This document shows, piece after piece, positions 35,274 through 45,052 of a DNA stretch of 64,000 bases. Numbering within the stretch: the first letter of the stretch is position 1; each line of letters opens with the position of its first letter. Source of the stretch: Gammaproteobacteria bacterium (GTDB lineage Bacteria; Pseudomonadota; Gammaproteobacteria; UBA6429; Thiohalophilaceae); NCBI GenBank assembly GCA_029880855.1, contig JAOUNS010000001.1, positions 372,001 through 436,000 on the forward strand, given 5' to 3'. The notes below the pieces were generated by a model. The model had not been told where the DNA came from. It did no database searches and saw only the letters and a program-made list of their open reading frames with translations. The translations under genes and the position numbers were made by a program.

Positions 35274-35603
35274 TTATGCCGTTTTTCTAAACCGGGACCA
35301 CTTCCGGAAACAGGTTATCTCAAACCAGATGGTCATTATCGCTGTTGCCAACAAGACCACCCCGCCGGCCAATACCAGATCGTCGTTATCCGCCAGGATG
35401 GCCAACAGAATAATACCCGGTCCGATACCATTCCATTTCAACCATTTTTCCTTTGGATGCAAATTGATCGCCAACTTTTGCCCGCAATGTTCACAGACAG
35501 ACAGGGTTGACGTCGGGAATGCATCCTTGTTACCGGCAAAGGCCCAGTACATCAGACGTTTACGTGACATCGATTTCTGACAACAGGGACAGGTATGATC
35601 CAT
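35274..35603 (-). CDS. Zinc-ribbon membrane protein, unknown
   Basis: A 109-residue protein with an N-terminal cysteine-rich part (CPCC, then CEHCGQ about 30 residues later), which looks like a zinc ribbon, and two hydrophobic segments (WNGIGPGIILLAILA and LVLAGGVVLLATAIMTIWF). Similar small zinc-ribbon membrane proteins are common and uncharacterised. Confidence 0.62.
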   Translation of the reverse strand: MDHTCPCCQKSMSRKRLMYWAFAGNKDAFPTSTLSVCEHCGQKLAINLHPKEKWLKWNGIGPGIILLAILADNDDLVLAGGVVLLATAIMTIWFEITCFRKWSRFRKTA

Positions 35604-35623
35604 GGTTATTACGCGTGTGTTGG

Positions 35624-36364
35624 CTATTTCTCAATACTGGTTTCCCAACCATCATATTCACCATCCAGCTCCCGCGCCATTCGGTTTGCTGAAATCGTGT
35701 GGAAGGTTATATCGCCCAGATGCATTGTTCCGGTATGACTGAACTGCACCACAAATCTGTCATCTTCCTCAGTCTTGCCAAGATTAACCAGTCGATAGCC
35801 CTGTGCATCAACCCAGGCCTTATAAGCCAGGGCTTGTTCTTCATTTGCAAAGTATGCCCAGTGCATCACTTCACGGCTGATGTCGCTGTTATCTCCGTTA
35901 TCCGCCAGTGAATCAAGAACCATTAAATCCTTCACAACCTGCCAGTCATCCTCCGTGGGATAAAGCTCATTCCAATACACAGCCTTGGCCTGATCCGTCT
36001 CAGACAAATACTCCAGCTCATACCCCGACAAATCAGCCTTCTCATCGACAAGGCTGACGGCCTGCTCTTCCTTATCATCCAGGTAGTAATAAAAATAGCG
36101 ATAGCCTGCAACCGTTACCCGTCCGACATAGATCCCGCCCAAACTCACCATGGCCTCTTCCAGAGATTCATCCAGTGCGGACAAGTGCGGAAATTCTTCA
36201 TTGGTGGGTAAACCGGCCGGTGTTGGATCTTTAATTTGCACCCGCACCCGGAAACTCAGGTTACGCTGATCGGTGTCGGCAACGTCGGAAAAATCATGGT
36301 TGTAGGCAATCCACGCCTGATCTTCACCCATACTCGCGGCGAACATATGCCAGGTATCTTGCAT
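35624..36364 (-). CDS. DUF695 protein fused to an RraB-like domain
   Basis: A 246-residue soluble acidic protein. The N-terminal part (about 1-135) is DUF695-like (DTWHMFAASMGEDQAWIAYNHDF, then VGRVTVAGYRYFYYYLDD). The C-terminal part (about 150-240) looks like RraB, the regulator of RNase E (REVMHWAYFANEEQALAYKAWVDAQGYRL, then FVVQFSHTGTMHLGDITFHT). DUF695-RraB fusions exist in other bacteria. Whether this one binds RNase E is unknown. A GGGGG stretch supports the ATG at 36364. Confidence 0.72.
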   Translation of the reverse strand: MQDTWHMFAASMGEDQAWIAYNHDFSDVADTDQRNLSFRVRVQIKDPTPAGLPTNEEFPHLSALDESLEEAMVSLGGIYVGRVTVAGYRYFYYYLDDKEEQAVSLVDEKADLSGYELEYLSETDQAKAVYWNELYPTEDDWQVVKDLMVLDSLADNGDNSDISREVMHWAYFANEEQALAYKAWVDAQGYRLVNLGKTEEDDRFVVQFSHTGTMHLGDITFHTISANRMARELDGEYDGWETSIEK

Positions 36365-36585
36365 GGACAACCCCCAATTAAACATTCGGCGCAAACGGCT
36401 GCGCGGACATCAATTTAAGTCTAAATGCCAATCGCTGTATTGCAATGTGGCAGTGGAAAAATTACGGCAACCCTCAGAATATGCGTAACCGGGCAAGTCG
36501 GAAACACGGTCTGTCCGGTACAAAATGAGCTGTTCCCAAAGCAACGAATTTCCGTTTTGTGTTGGCGGTTACCAGCCACACCGTA

Positions 36586-37155
36586 TCACTGATTATCTTG
36601 AAGAAAACGCAGGTTTTCCGTGTAGACGCGCACGCCTTCCTCATCACCGGCTTCTTCACACAACTGTTTTGCTGACTCCATGCAGATAATACATTTTCCT
36701 CTATCACCGGTATTAAAGTATGCCGTTCCAAGCAAACCATATGCTCTGGGCAGGTAGAAATTCACTGCCGTTCCACCCAGTGTCTGCTCCATTTCGGCAA
36801 TGATTTGCTCCAGTATAGGGATAGAGGACGGGAACTCACCTTCCGATTGAAGATCACCGGCCAACCTCAACTCATGCATCCACTTGTCGATGGGGTTGTC
36901 AGATTCCTTGGGTCGTAGTGACTCAAGCAGGGAAGGATCACCGTTTTCCATGAAAACCTGTGCCACACCCAGCACGGCATTCCCGTATATTTGCACCAAC
37001 TCCGGTGTTGCCCGGTATTTTTCCGGTGCGACACCCCACGTACTGAAGACCTGCAAAATTTCGTCCTTGTTCTCAGCACAAAATGATTCCAGCTCTGACT
37101 GACTGCCGCGCCTTGATATCGCAATCGCCTGTTCCAGCAAATCATGATTGACCAT
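36586..37155 (-). CDS. TPR-like hypothetical protein
   Basis: A 189-residue helical protein. The C-terminal half has tetratricopeptide-like helix pairs (YLPRAYGLLGTAYFNTGDRGKCIICMESAKQLCEEAGDEEGVRVYTENLRFL). No signal peptide. It has a strong GGGGGAACA ribosome site. TPR-like proteins bind other proteins; no partner is evident. Confidence 0.68.
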   Translation of the reverse strand: MVNHDLLEQAIAISRRGSQSELESFCAENKDEILQVFSTWGVAPEKYRATPELVQIYGNAVLGVAQVFMENGDPSLLESLRPKESDNPIDKWMHELRLAGDLQSEGEFPSSIPILEQIIAEMEQTLGGTAVNFYLPRAYGLLGTAYFNTGDRGKCIICMESAKQLCEEAGDEEGVRVYTENLRFLQDNQ

Positions 37156-37225
37156 TGTTCCCCCTGCTTCGTTATATCAATATCACCAACCGGTTATACA
37201 GAATATATCGCCAACAACCACGACT

Positions 37226-37618
37226 TCACGTTGTTGACGACTTGCCGGCCGAGATCACCCCCGACCAGGCGGCGAGAGTCCCGACAATAATGGAGATACG
37301 TGCCAGCATGTCCGGGTTGACTGTTTGATAATCCAATAATTGTCCCCGCACCAACAACGCGGACACAGTCCAGAACATAAACAAGGCACCGCCCGAGAAG
37401 ATAAACACCCGCGGTAATAGCGCATCAGGCCGCCCCGTCTGGAGCAAGATCCCCACGGGTAATAACATACACATCACCGCAGGCAGGATAAAATACATGG
37501 ACTCGCCGACGTTCTTGACCGGATATTCACTCAGGGCGACATAGGACAAGTGTGCATGCTTTGTCACGTAATAAACAATAAATGGTGTAGTAAGCAAAAT
37601 CAAACGCCGCACTAACAT
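37226..37618 (-). CDS. Four-helix membrane protein, unknown
   Basis: A 130-residue protein with four hydrophobic segments (LILLTTPFIVYYV, YFILPAVMCMLLPVGIL, VFIFSGGALFMFWTVSALL, ISIIVGTLAAWSGVISAG). AGG precedes the ATG. No family recognised. Confidence 0.6.
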   Translation of the reverse strand: MLVRRLILLTTPFIVYYVTKHAHLSYVALSEYPVKNVGESMYFILPAVMCMLLPVGILLQTGRPDALLPRVFIFSGGALFMFWTVSALLVRGQLLDYQTVNPDMLARISIIVGTLAAWSGVISAGKSSTT

Positions 37619-37656
37619 GTCCTATTCCAGCATATTTGTTACTTGAAACGATTACG

Positions 37657-38649
37657 TCAGGACACTGTCACCGCGTTGACAATCCCCATTGGCCATCGCC
37701 CCTGTTTGGAGTTTACATATTCCTGCCTGTACAGGGCAAATACCGGGTCTATTGCGGAATACGGCATAACCGAGTTTCCGTCCGCTACCGGTGGGTCGAT
37801 ACTCCTGACCTTTGTCGATACGGTGAAGATCGGCTGATCCTCATCCCGGGTAAAACGTGTTCCCGGACTGATCAGTGCAACCCAGCGGTGTATTTCAGGA
37901 TGCCCGGCCGATTGTAATTTGTTCCAGAGCAATTCATCCGACCCCCACAAATCCGCCTCATCAAGAAACCCATGCCGTCTGGCGGCCTTGATTGCTTCCG
38001 CCGTCACTTGGTATAGACCAACTTCACGAAAATTTGACCAGCTTGTCCGATCCGTTTCAATAAATGTGTAGGCCAGCCAGCGCGCAGTTTCAACATGCTT
38101 CACGACAATCCGCCCATCCACAACCGCCAGCGAATCAACCGCATTTTGAATTTCATCATGCCGCGCCAGGCTCAGAAATTCCAGATCCCTTAAAAAGTAG
38201 TCCAGCCTGTCTGCACAAAGTGCGGGAGATGGTTGCTCAAGGAGGGAATATTGCTCTTCATCCATATAGGCCTGCCAATCCAGACCGTGGCGGGACAATA
38301 TGGCCGGAATATCGGTGGCTGCGACAAACTCTTCCTTTTTCTCTTCATGGTAGCTTTGGCCACGCTGGTCATCGAAGACAAAATCGATTACATGGCTGAA
38401 TGCGGTATGGCTGATGTCGTGCAACAAGGCCCCAAGTTGCTCATGCAGATCTGCACCGAGACGACGAACCAGCAGCATCGCCCCCACTGAATGGTCAAAG
38501 CGACTGAATGGCGGTGTAATCCCCAACAGTGCCGTCACACCATGTTGTGAAACCCCCTTTAACCGCTGCATCGCATGACTTGCCATGATATCCAGGAGCA
38601 ATGGCTCGTTTATCTCAACTTTCCCGTACAGGCAGTCATCGTAGAGCAT
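37657..38649 (-). CDS. HD-domain phosphohydrolase
   Basis: A 330-residue protein with an HD domain of the dGTPase/YwfO-like superfamily: QRLKGVSQHGVTAL, RFDHSVGAMLLVRRLG and LGALLHDISHTAFSHVIDFVF, with the metal-binding HD pair intact. It includes the later Asp in CADRLDYFLRDLEF. Family members hydrolyse (d)NTPs or other phosphoesters. The substrate is not predictable. No ribosome site stands out before the ATG at 38649. Confidence 0.83.
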   Translation of the reverse strand: MLYDDCLYGKVEINEPLLLDIMASHAMQRLKGVSQHGVTALLGITPPFSRFDHSVGAMLLVRRLGADLHEQLGALLHDISHTAFSHVIDFVFDDQRGQSYHEEKKEEFVAATDIPAILSRHGLDWQAYMDEEQYSLLEQPSPALCADRLDYFLRDLEFLSLARHDEIQNAVDSLAVVDGRIVVKHVETARWLAYTFIETDRTSWSNFREVGLYQVTAEAIKAARRHGFLDEADLWGSDELLWNKLQSAGHPEIHRWVALISPGTRFTRDEDQPIFTVSTKVRSIDPPVADGNSVMPYSAIDPVFALYRQEYVNSKQGRWPMGIVNAVTVS

Positions 38650-38687
38650 TGGTATGAAATTGTTCCGTTTAGTATATATTCAATGTG

Positions 38688-38999
38688 CTATCTGATACCA
38701 CTCAGATCAATGCCGCGGCTTATCAGTAACACAATGAAAAAGATGATGCCGGCCCAAATCAGATAGCCCAACCCCATACTCACTTGCAGCCATAGACCAT
38801 AGCCTTCTTTTGCCTTTATCGACAGATGCCCCAGTACGATAATGACAATGGCATAAACAGGGATCAGATAGACAAGAATTTCGGTATTTTTCACCAAATT
38901 TACGCCAAACAATCGCCTGGTAACTGTCTCTCCAAAGTAGACAATCGGAAAAATCAAAACAGTGTAAACTGCAAGTATGATTGCTATTTTACCCAACAT
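38688..38999 (-). CDS. Three-helix membrane protein, unknown
   Basis: A 103-residue protein with three hydrophobic segments (IAIILAVYTVLIFPIVYFG, ILVYLIPVYAIVIIVLGHL, GLGYLIWAGIIFFIVLLIS). It overlaps no other gene. No family recognised. Confidence 0.6.
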   Translation of the reverse strand: MLGKIAIILAVYTVLIFPIVYFGETVTRRLFGVNLVKNTEILVYLIPVYAIVIIVLGHLSIKAKEGYGLWLQVSMGLGYLIWAGIIFFIVLLISRGIDLSGIR

Positions 39000-39103
39000 A
39001 TTTTTTCCTTATTATAACTTTGCGCATAATTTTCGCTTAACACGCCCAATCCCTGTGCGGGGCAATACCAGTGATATTGGCCACCCGCACGTATTGTCAG
39101 CAC

Positions 39104-39445
39104 TTACACCTTTTTCACAAATTCCGACTTGAGTTGCATCGCGCCAATCCCGTCGATTTTGCAATCAATATTGTGATCGCCTTCGGTTAATCTGATATTT
39201 TTTACCCTGGTTCCCACCTTCACCACGGATGAAGATCCCTTCACCTTCAGATCCTTGATAACCGTCACCGAGTCGCCATCCGCAAGCACATTGCCGTGTG
39301 CATCCTTGACCAACAGGGTATCCGCGTCCGTCGCCGACTCCCCCGCAGCCGACCATTCATGACCGCATTCCGGACAGACACACATGTCGCTATCCATGTA
39401 GGTATATGAGGATTGGCATTGCGGACAATTTGGTAATTCACTCAT
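39104..39445 (-). CDS. yjdM: Zinc-ribbon protein YjdM (PhnA family)
   Basis: A 113-residue cytoplasmic protein with a zinc ribbon ([25 protein letters not shown]) and the C-terminal PhnA domain [56 protein letters not shown]. This matches YjdM, formerly called PhnA, whose role is not established. AAGAG precedes the ATG at 39445; the frame extends upstream without a better start. Confidence 0.92.
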   Translation of the reverse strand: MSELPNCPQCQSSYTYMDSDMCVCPECGHEWSAAGESATDADTLLVKDAHGNVLADGDSVTVIKDLKVKGSSSVVKVGTRVKNIRLTEGDHNIDCKIDGIGAMQLKSEFVKKV

Positions 39446-39550
39446 AATTAGTTCTCTTAATAACAGGACAACGGACCGAGGATAATTTTCGGGCATACTA
39501 ACACAAATTGCCACATTCCCGCCGATTTTATCCTTCTTGTTGACCTGCCG

Positions 39551-39964
39551 CTATGGCAGTTTTTTGAGAACGTCAAACCGCTCTGCATTCATGCGAATCA
39601 GACAATTTTCCAGCGTCGTTACATATGCAGGCGTTCCTTCCTCGATCTCGAAGGCTTCGACGCGGCAATTTGCATCACGAAATGTCAGCCATGCACTGTG
39701 TGCCTGCTGAACTTTATCAAGCAGCTTTTTGCCAAGTTCTGCATCTGCCGCATAGAGCGTTTTTATGCGTTGTCTGTATGCACCGAAACCGGCCGCAAGT
39801 TCGGCCTCTGCCGCGACCCAATGCTTATGAACGCACGCGTCCAGTTGCGGGCTGGATTGAATGACTGCACAATCCGGCGCGCCGGTACCGGCGCCACTCC
39901 CGGCGGCTTGCGCCACACCAACAGTGGCAAAGACATAAAGAAGAAAGACCGACAAAGACTTCAT
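39551..39964 (-). CDS. LprI/DUF1311-family secreted protein
   Basis: A 137-residue secreted protein (signal peptide MKSLSVFLLYVFATVGVAQA). It carries the LprI N-terminal domain pattern: DCAVIQSSPQLDACVHKHW, QQAHSAWLTFRDANCRVEAF, and TLENCLIRMNAERFDVL. Cys pairs are probably bridged. LprI of Mycobacterium inhibits lysozyme; in Gammaproteobacteria the function is unproven. A second family member lies at 57827-58237. Confidence 0.85.
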   Translation of the reverse strand: MKSLSVFLLYVFATVGVAQAAGSGAGTGAPDCAVIQSSPQLDACVHKHWVAAEAELAAGFGAYRQRIKTLYAADAELGKKLLDKVQQAHSAWLTFRDANCRVEAFEIEEGTPAYVTTLENCLIRMNAERFDVLKKLP

Positions 39965-40024
39965 TTTATCTATTCACACCTTCCTCAACAGCCCGGTTTT
40001 ACACGAAGCATCAGCCACCGCTGA

Positions 40025-40615
40025 TTACTCGTCCAGCGCCAATTGCAGCAGAAAATCGAGATGCACAACTGCATCTCCGCGATCAATACCAGCCACGGAC
40101 CGTGCACCACCCATTCTCAGGGCCGGGACAAAATAGTAAAACTGGTTTTCTTCCAATTGTCCCTTGGCGGCAACTGATTCCTGAAACATCCCGAGATTCA
40201 GAAATTCAGAAACCACCTCTTCATCACAACACCATTCATTAAAAAACTCTTCCAGAGACCAGACAATACACTCTCCCTCAGAGGTATGCGGATCAAGAAA
40301 TGCAACATCTTCATCACCGTCATCGCTTAACAGCCGATAATAAAATATATCGCCAAATGCACTTAGTGCAATCGGCAGACGACTCATATCCTCCTCTTCA
40401 CGCATCAGCCAGCCCCAAAGATTGTCCCGATAGAGGTCCGGATCAATGACCTGGATAAGTCCTCCCCCATACAGACCAAACCCATACTCCGCCCATAACT
40501 CCAGCAAAGGGCCAGGCAAGTATTCACGATAACGGGCTGTTTTTTCCGGGTCGGCTTTTTGCAGATTCTCACCCGGCGTATGCTTTTCAATAAATTTCTG
40601 TAACTGGATAGACAT
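40025..40615 (-). CDS. GAD-like/DUF1851 domain protein, possible immunity-type protein
   Basis: A 196-residue soluble acidic protein. The N-terminal half (PGPLLELWAEYGFGLYGGGLIQVIDPDLYRDNLWGWL) matches the GAD-like region and the second half (AFGDIFYYRLLSDDGDEDVAFLDPHTSE, later SLEEFFNEWCCDE) matches DUF1851, as in Tdi1-type immunity proteins of the type VI secretion system. No toxin or T6SS gene lies beside it, so it may be an orphan immunity gene or have a household role. Confidence 0.75.
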   Translation of the reverse strand: MSIQLQKFIEKHTPGENLQKADPEKTARYREYLPGPLLELWAEYGFGLYGGGLIQVIDPDLYRDNLWGWLMREEEDMSRLPIALSAFGDIFYYRLLSDDGDEDVAFLDPHTSEGECIVWSLEEFFNEWCCDEEVVSEFLNLGMFQESVAAKGQLEENQFYYFVPALRMGGARSVAGIDRGDAVVHLDFLLQLALDE

Positions 40616-40841
40616 GGTTTTACCTGTTTGGTTTGCTGATACACCGTGATAGATGTTTTTGACCGACTTGACGAACTGATCTATTTATCAGCCTCTGATT
40701 CCTTGCTTGCTTAAAATATTTTATATATAAATCTTATATTGACCGATATGCAGCGAGTAAGCACGGCATTTTTACCGTTGCAGCAACTGACTCCCCTTTG
40801 GCAGACATCACATGAGCAATATCCAGCCACATGCTTGCCAC

Positions 40842-41921
40842 TCAAACGAGGCATCCTTCATATAGCGCAATTTTACAGTCATTCAGTGCAACCAGTACAT
40901 GATTGTATAGATCAATCAGCTCTTTACCGCCATTATTAGTACCCCAATCATCAAAATCCGTAAACTTACGCTGCGTGCCAGGACCACTTAACCGGGCACG
41001 TTGTATTTCATCGCTGAAAGACAACCCGCGCTGATTCTCGATTAACTCAACAGCCAGAAAATTTTGCTCAACCACGATTTGCAGACACGGCTTTGTAACT
41101 GAGTCAAGCACGGTACTGATTGGTATTGACAGCGGGACATTCTCCACGATCAGCTGATACTCATTGCGCAGTTGGTTGGAGACCGCAACGCACCGTCTGT
41201 TGACCTGCAGAATATTCTCCGGGGCGACCTTATGCGCCGATCCATAGATTGCCGCCCCATATCCTGCAAAACTGAATATCATCGCCAAATCCTGATATTG
41301 AATTTCAAGCTGTGCAATGACGCGAATCAGACTTTCAAGAAAACCGGCTGCCGCCCCGCCGGATACACTCTCCGGCGACAAATAGTACAGGCCGTCCGGG
41401 TGAAACAATTCGAGTGCAGACAATAACCGGCGACTTGGCGACAAATCCGAGGAGATGACATTCAATAGACTGGTATTAAAGTCAGTATAACGGTCTCTTT
41501 TTTCGCCAATCTGCCCGGCAAGTTGTCCGGCATTGCTGATACTGATTCTGTCTGCCGGATGCGGTTGTTGGGAGACCGCCGTGAAACACGTGCAGTCACG
41601 CAACGCTTCGGGCAACTCACAATCATCAACCAGGACCGAAATTATCCGATCTTTTCCCTCCCTCACAACTCCCGCCAGCAGCGGCTCATACTCACGACGA
41701 CACCAGCCCTCATTTAAATAACTTTCTGTAACAAGAAGCAAAATATAGTCGGCGTGATTTAACCCCAGCTCAATCGCCCGGGAAATTGCCTGACCATACT
41801 TAATTCTTTCGCTGTCCAGCCAGACTCCCATACCGTCTATCCGTAACGACTGCGCCAGATCGATGGCAAGTGCATTATCACCGGAACTATGGCAGATAAA
41901 GACAGACGGTCTTGGCTTCAT
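40842..41921 (-). CDS. TIR-domain protein with unrecognised C-terminal domain
   Basis: A 359-residue protein. Residues 5 to about 135 are a TIR domain: VFICHSSGDNALAIDLAQSLRIDGMGVWLD, the BB-loop region, DYILLLVTESYLNEGWCRREYE with the catalytic-type Glu77 in WCxxE. Bacterial TIR enzymes cleave or cyclise NAD, often in antiphage defence. The C-terminal about 220 residues have no recognised domain and could be a sensor or partner domain. No neighbouring Thoeris, CBASS or pAgo gene is seen. A GTG 27 bases upstream is possible; the ATG at 41921 is preferred. Confidence 0.83.
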   Translation of the reverse strand: MKPRPSVFICHSSGDNALAIDLAQSLRIDGMGVWLDSERIKYGQAISRAIELGLNHADYILLLVTESYLNEGWCRREYEPLLAGVVREGKDRIISVLVDDCELPEALRDCTCFTAVSQQPHPADRISISNAGQLAGQIGEKRDRYTDFNTSLLNVISSDLSPSRRLLSALELFHPDGLYYLSPESVSGGAAAGFLESLIRVIAQLEIQYQDLAMIFSFAGYGAAIYGSAHKVAPENILQVNRRCVAVSNQLRNEYQLIVENVPLSIPISTVLDSVTKPCLQIVVEQNFLAVELIENQRGLSFSDEIQRARLSGPGTQRKFTDFDDWGTNNGGKELIDLYNHVLVALNDCKIALYEGCLV

Positions 41922-42347
41922 GGAATGTGCCTGATTATTGATTGTCACTTTATTTTAGGATAAATGATGCCGCCTAACCAACCCTGCAGCTCATTAATTT
42001 CAGCGCGTTCTTTTGGATTCACGAATGATGATTTGAATAAAACATAATCAGCCGGTGGTTAAAAAATAACCTTCAATTGCCCATTTCACCATAATAGTGT
42101 TGTTTTGATAATCTGTTACATGCCAACGAGTCGTACAACTCATCACCTTTGTTTAAGCTGTACGCTACATCTCTCTTTCAGAGTCTGACTTGAGGTGATT
42201 GATAACTTGTGTTGCATAACCGCTAATCGCTTGATTCAAACCTTCCGTCTGACCATCCCGTATTTACCGGTAAAAATATTTTTTTTGCTCTTTTTCACAA
42301 TGTATAGTGATCAACATTTCGTAAAATGTATAGACAGGAAATCAACA
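41922..42347. other. Divergent intergenic region between TIR gene and beta-helix lipoprotein gene
   Basis: 426 bp without a supported ORF; AT-rich around 42020-42120. It should hold the promoters of the two divergent genes. No repeat or hairpin was identified. Confidence 0.5.
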
Positions 42348-43913
42348 ATGAAAATAAACAGCCTGCACAATATTCGCACCGCCCTGCTGCTCATCAGCCT
42401 CTCTTTTATCAGTTCCTGCGGAAATGGCGATACACCAATAAACACGCCACCCGTCAATCCCGGCACACCGGCCGTGTGGCAACTGCCCGCCGGTCATTTC
42501 ATCCCCGCCAAAATGCCCATGCACCTAGTCTATCCACGACCCGATATTGAAACAGGCCTGCATGCCCGTCACAAGTTTGCCCATCCCAATATGCGATATG
42601 AGATCCCGATTGGTGTCCAGGGCGGCGCCTGGCCGTTTCACTATGAGTTACTGCAAGGTCCGGCGGGAGCAAGTATCGGTGAAGTCTACGGCAGCGCCAA
42701 CTACGGCACGATAAGCTGGCAGGCGCCGTCAAGCGGTACCTATACCTTCAAAGTCAGGGTCACCGATCAGGAGCAAAACACGGTTATCGCCCAATGGGAA
42801 GTTGCGGTCGATGCAGGCAAGTTTCTCTTTATTCAGGATGGGTACAGCGGTACAAAAATCGGCACCATCGATCAACCGCTGGAAGATATCGCTGACTGGT
42901 ATAAGGCTGATCGAACTGATACGACCTACCACAACAGAATTGTCGTGTTCCGCGGCGGTAACTATACGCTGAGCGGTGATCCCGGAAACAATGGCAATAT
43001 TCGTCTGGATACAGCCACAAAGACCGCCAGCCTGATTGGCTGGCCGGGTGAGACCGCGGTAATCAATTGCTCCACTGCCAAGATACTGACTGATGACACT
43101 CGCATGCATGATCTGTTTGTTGCCGATCTGCGCTGGGAGAACGGCCGACAGGATGTGGCCAACGCTCATTTCTTCTGGGCCATCGGTGATGTCACGCGTG
43201 CGACATGGTGGCGTAACCATTTTCATAATCTTGGCCCGGGCACAGCCGGTACAGACAATACGCTGCCCGTCTTTGTCAGCAGCACCGGTGTATTAAAGCA
43301 GAATATCCTGTACAAGGAAAACAACCACACCCAAATCAATAATTATGATTATAACGGTGGTTATTTTGAAGCCTATGTCAGCGAGCATGTGTTAATCGAA
43401 CAGAATACAGCAAGCAACAGCGCGGTAGCGTATGGTTTCTTTGCCAAAGGTACACGTGCCTATGTCTCTATCCGTGCCAATACTGCGGTTGAAAATGTGC
43501 GTGGCACACAGGTCAGCGTCGGTAACGGTTCAGAGGCCGGTGATCTGACCCATGACCATGAAATATGCTGGAATAATATCCGGGCACCGCAGGATAATGT
43601 ATTGATGATGTCTTCCAGCACCTTTTATGCTGGACAAACCTATAACAACCACATTTATCGCAACACCATAGTAGGTGATACAGCCTGGGTTCGTTTCGCC
43701 GGCGCTGAAAACTACCAGGTAGACGGTAATGTAGTGATCACCACAGACATGAACTCTCAACTTTCCCGATGGAACACCGACATTATGGACAGTGATCATA
43801 TTGCCAACCTGACCGGTGATGGCTCTGAGGCCTTTGTTGACGTAACGGGAAAATTACAGGGTGACTATCGCACGCAATATCTCGGCACACACGGGCATGA
43901 AGTGGTGTATTAG
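42348..43913 (+). CDS. Beta-helix lipoprotein
   Basis: A 521-residue predicted lipoprotein: signal peptide with lipobox ISSCGNG, a Pro-rich linker, an Ig-like domain (YEIPIGVQGGAWPFHYELLQGPAGASIG to TYTFKVRVTDQEQN), then a right-handed parallel beta-helix of the pectin-lyase type (coils with NHTQINNYDYNGGYFEA, VLIEQNTASNSAVAYGFFAKG, NHIYRNTIVGDTAWVRFAG). Such proteins bind or cleave polysaccharides; no catalytic residues can be assigned. AGGAAA precedes the ATG at 42348; the longer frame lacks a ribosome site. Confidence 0.8.
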   Translation: MKINSLHNIRTALLLISLSFISSCGNGDTPINTPPVNPGTPAVWQLPAGHFIPAKMPMHLVYPRPDIETGLHARHKFAHPNMRYEIPIGVQGGAWPFHYELLQGPAGASIGEVYGSANYGTISWQAPSSGTYTFKVRVTDQEQNTVIAQWEVAVDAGKFLFIQDGYSGTKIGTIDQPLEDIADWYKADRTDTTYHNRIVVFRGGNYTLSGDPGNNGNIRLDTATKTASLIGWPGETAVINCSTAKILTDDTRMHDLFVADLRWENGRQDVANAHFFWAIGDVTRATWWRNHFHNLGPGTAGTDNTLPVFVSSTGVLKQNILYKENNHTQINNYDYNGGYFEAYVSEHVLIEQNTASNSAVAYGFFAKGTRAYVSIRANTAVENVRGTQVSVGNGSEAGDLTHDHEICWNNIRAPQDNVLMMSSSTFYAGQTYNNHIYRNTIVGDTAWVRFAGAENYQVDGNVVITTDMNSQLSRWNTDIMDSDHIANLTGDGSEAFVDVTGKLQGDYRTQYLGTHGHEVVY

Positions 43914-44025
43914 ATATTAATCCAGCCGGCGTGAGGCAAACACCGGGTTATATACTGTTAAAGTTTCCAGGTAATTCCGGACATTGCCTTGCGCCGCAGC
44001 GACAGGCAAGCGAAGTGTTTACCTG

Positions 44026-44505
44026 CTATGAAGCGTTCAACTTGTTAAGCAGGCCAAGAAACTCATCAGGTCGTTTAAGCCTCAGCTCAAATTGGCCTGG
44101 ACCGCCATCTTTTCTCTGGAATTTGACAAAAACACGCTTGTGATTCTTTGTTGCCTCTTTCACAGCATGAATCGGGATACGGTGGACGCCATCATAGTAA
44201 TAGGCTATCCAGAGAAAGGGGAATGGTGCAGTAATCCATAGCTCCTTGTCGGTGAGGGTAACCTGCAGCACATTTTTTGCGACACCCAGCCTGGTTAACA
44301 AGGATTTGTGGGAACGGCCTGATGCACCAATCTCCTCAAACAGGATATTAACCGATGACCTTGCCGGAAAATGAATACGTTTTTTCTTGACGAAATACCA
44401 CAACCAAACAATATTTAACAACAACATCACCAGAAAAACAGGGATAAAATAATCATAAAGCTCAAAAATCAGCTTTCCCGGCTCCAGTTGAAACACTTCT
44501 CCCAT
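44026..44505 (-). CDS. Single-pass membrane protein, unknown
   Basis: A 159-residue protein with one membrane helix near the N-terminus (YFIPVFLVMLLLNIVWLWYFV) and a cytoplasmic PH-like or beta-rich domain (VTLTDKELWITAPFPFLWIAYYYDGVHRIPIHAVKEA, then FELRLKRPDEFLGLLNKL). AGGA lies eight bases before the ATG at 44505. No family recognised with confidence. Confidence 0.62.
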   Translation of the reverse strand: MGEVFQLEPGKLIFELYDYFIPVFLVMLLLNIVWLWYFVKKKRIHFPARSSVNILFEEIGASGRSHKSLLTRLGVAKNVLQVTLTDKELWITAPFPFLWIAYYYDGVHRIPIHAVKEATKNHKRVFVKFQRKDGGPGQFELRLKRPDEFLGLLNKLNAS

Positions 44506-45052
44506 GACAATCATCCTTTCAATACACAAGACCATACCCAGTGAATAGCGAACTGGTTAATTATATATTACACAGCATACTTTATAAACATTCAACCAAC
44601 GTGGATGAAATATTTAATTATTTGATATTTTAAATATTCGGTACTTAAACCCTTTATCTCATTTACATCAGTATTTTTTACTTACATAACCGCGACAGTT
44701 TTTAAAACGAGATTACTTTTAAATTTTCTGCTTCTCTTATCCACTCTGTTTAATATCCGAAACAGCTCATACCTTATCAACATGTTATTTCGTTTATACC
44801 TCATCTTAAATAAACACAATAATATGTTGCTTTTCTACAGAATTCATTAATAGATAGCTGACCTGCATATTCTGGCTGCTTAATCATGTGTTTTAGTAGG
44901 CTTAAGTAATTCATACTTATTGATATAGCCAAATCCAGCTTGATTTGAACAAACACTGGACTAATGTTAGATATCGCATGAAAAATTCAGTGCATAAATC
45001 GTGCACCAATATATCTCATCCTGCGCTTTCTATTAAAAAAGGAAATAATAAT
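44506..45052. other. Gene-free AT-rich region upstream of the RoxA-like gene
   Basis: About 550 bp, very AT-rich from 44540 to 44900, with no supported gene. It presumably contains the promoter of the dihaem lipoprotein gene and that of the divergent membrane protein. Confidence 0.5.

Noticed and set aside
31065-41000. Cassette array in the run of small minus-strand genes
   Set aside because: I checked the 3' ends of several of these genes and found no R-box-like palindromes; base composition is like the core genome.
40025-41921. Toxin-immunity pair formed by the GAD/DUF1851 protein and the TIR protein
   Set aside because: They are on the same strand but 226 bp apart with no coupling, and the DUF1851 family is not known to neutralise TIR enzymes. 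Adjacency alone is insufficient.
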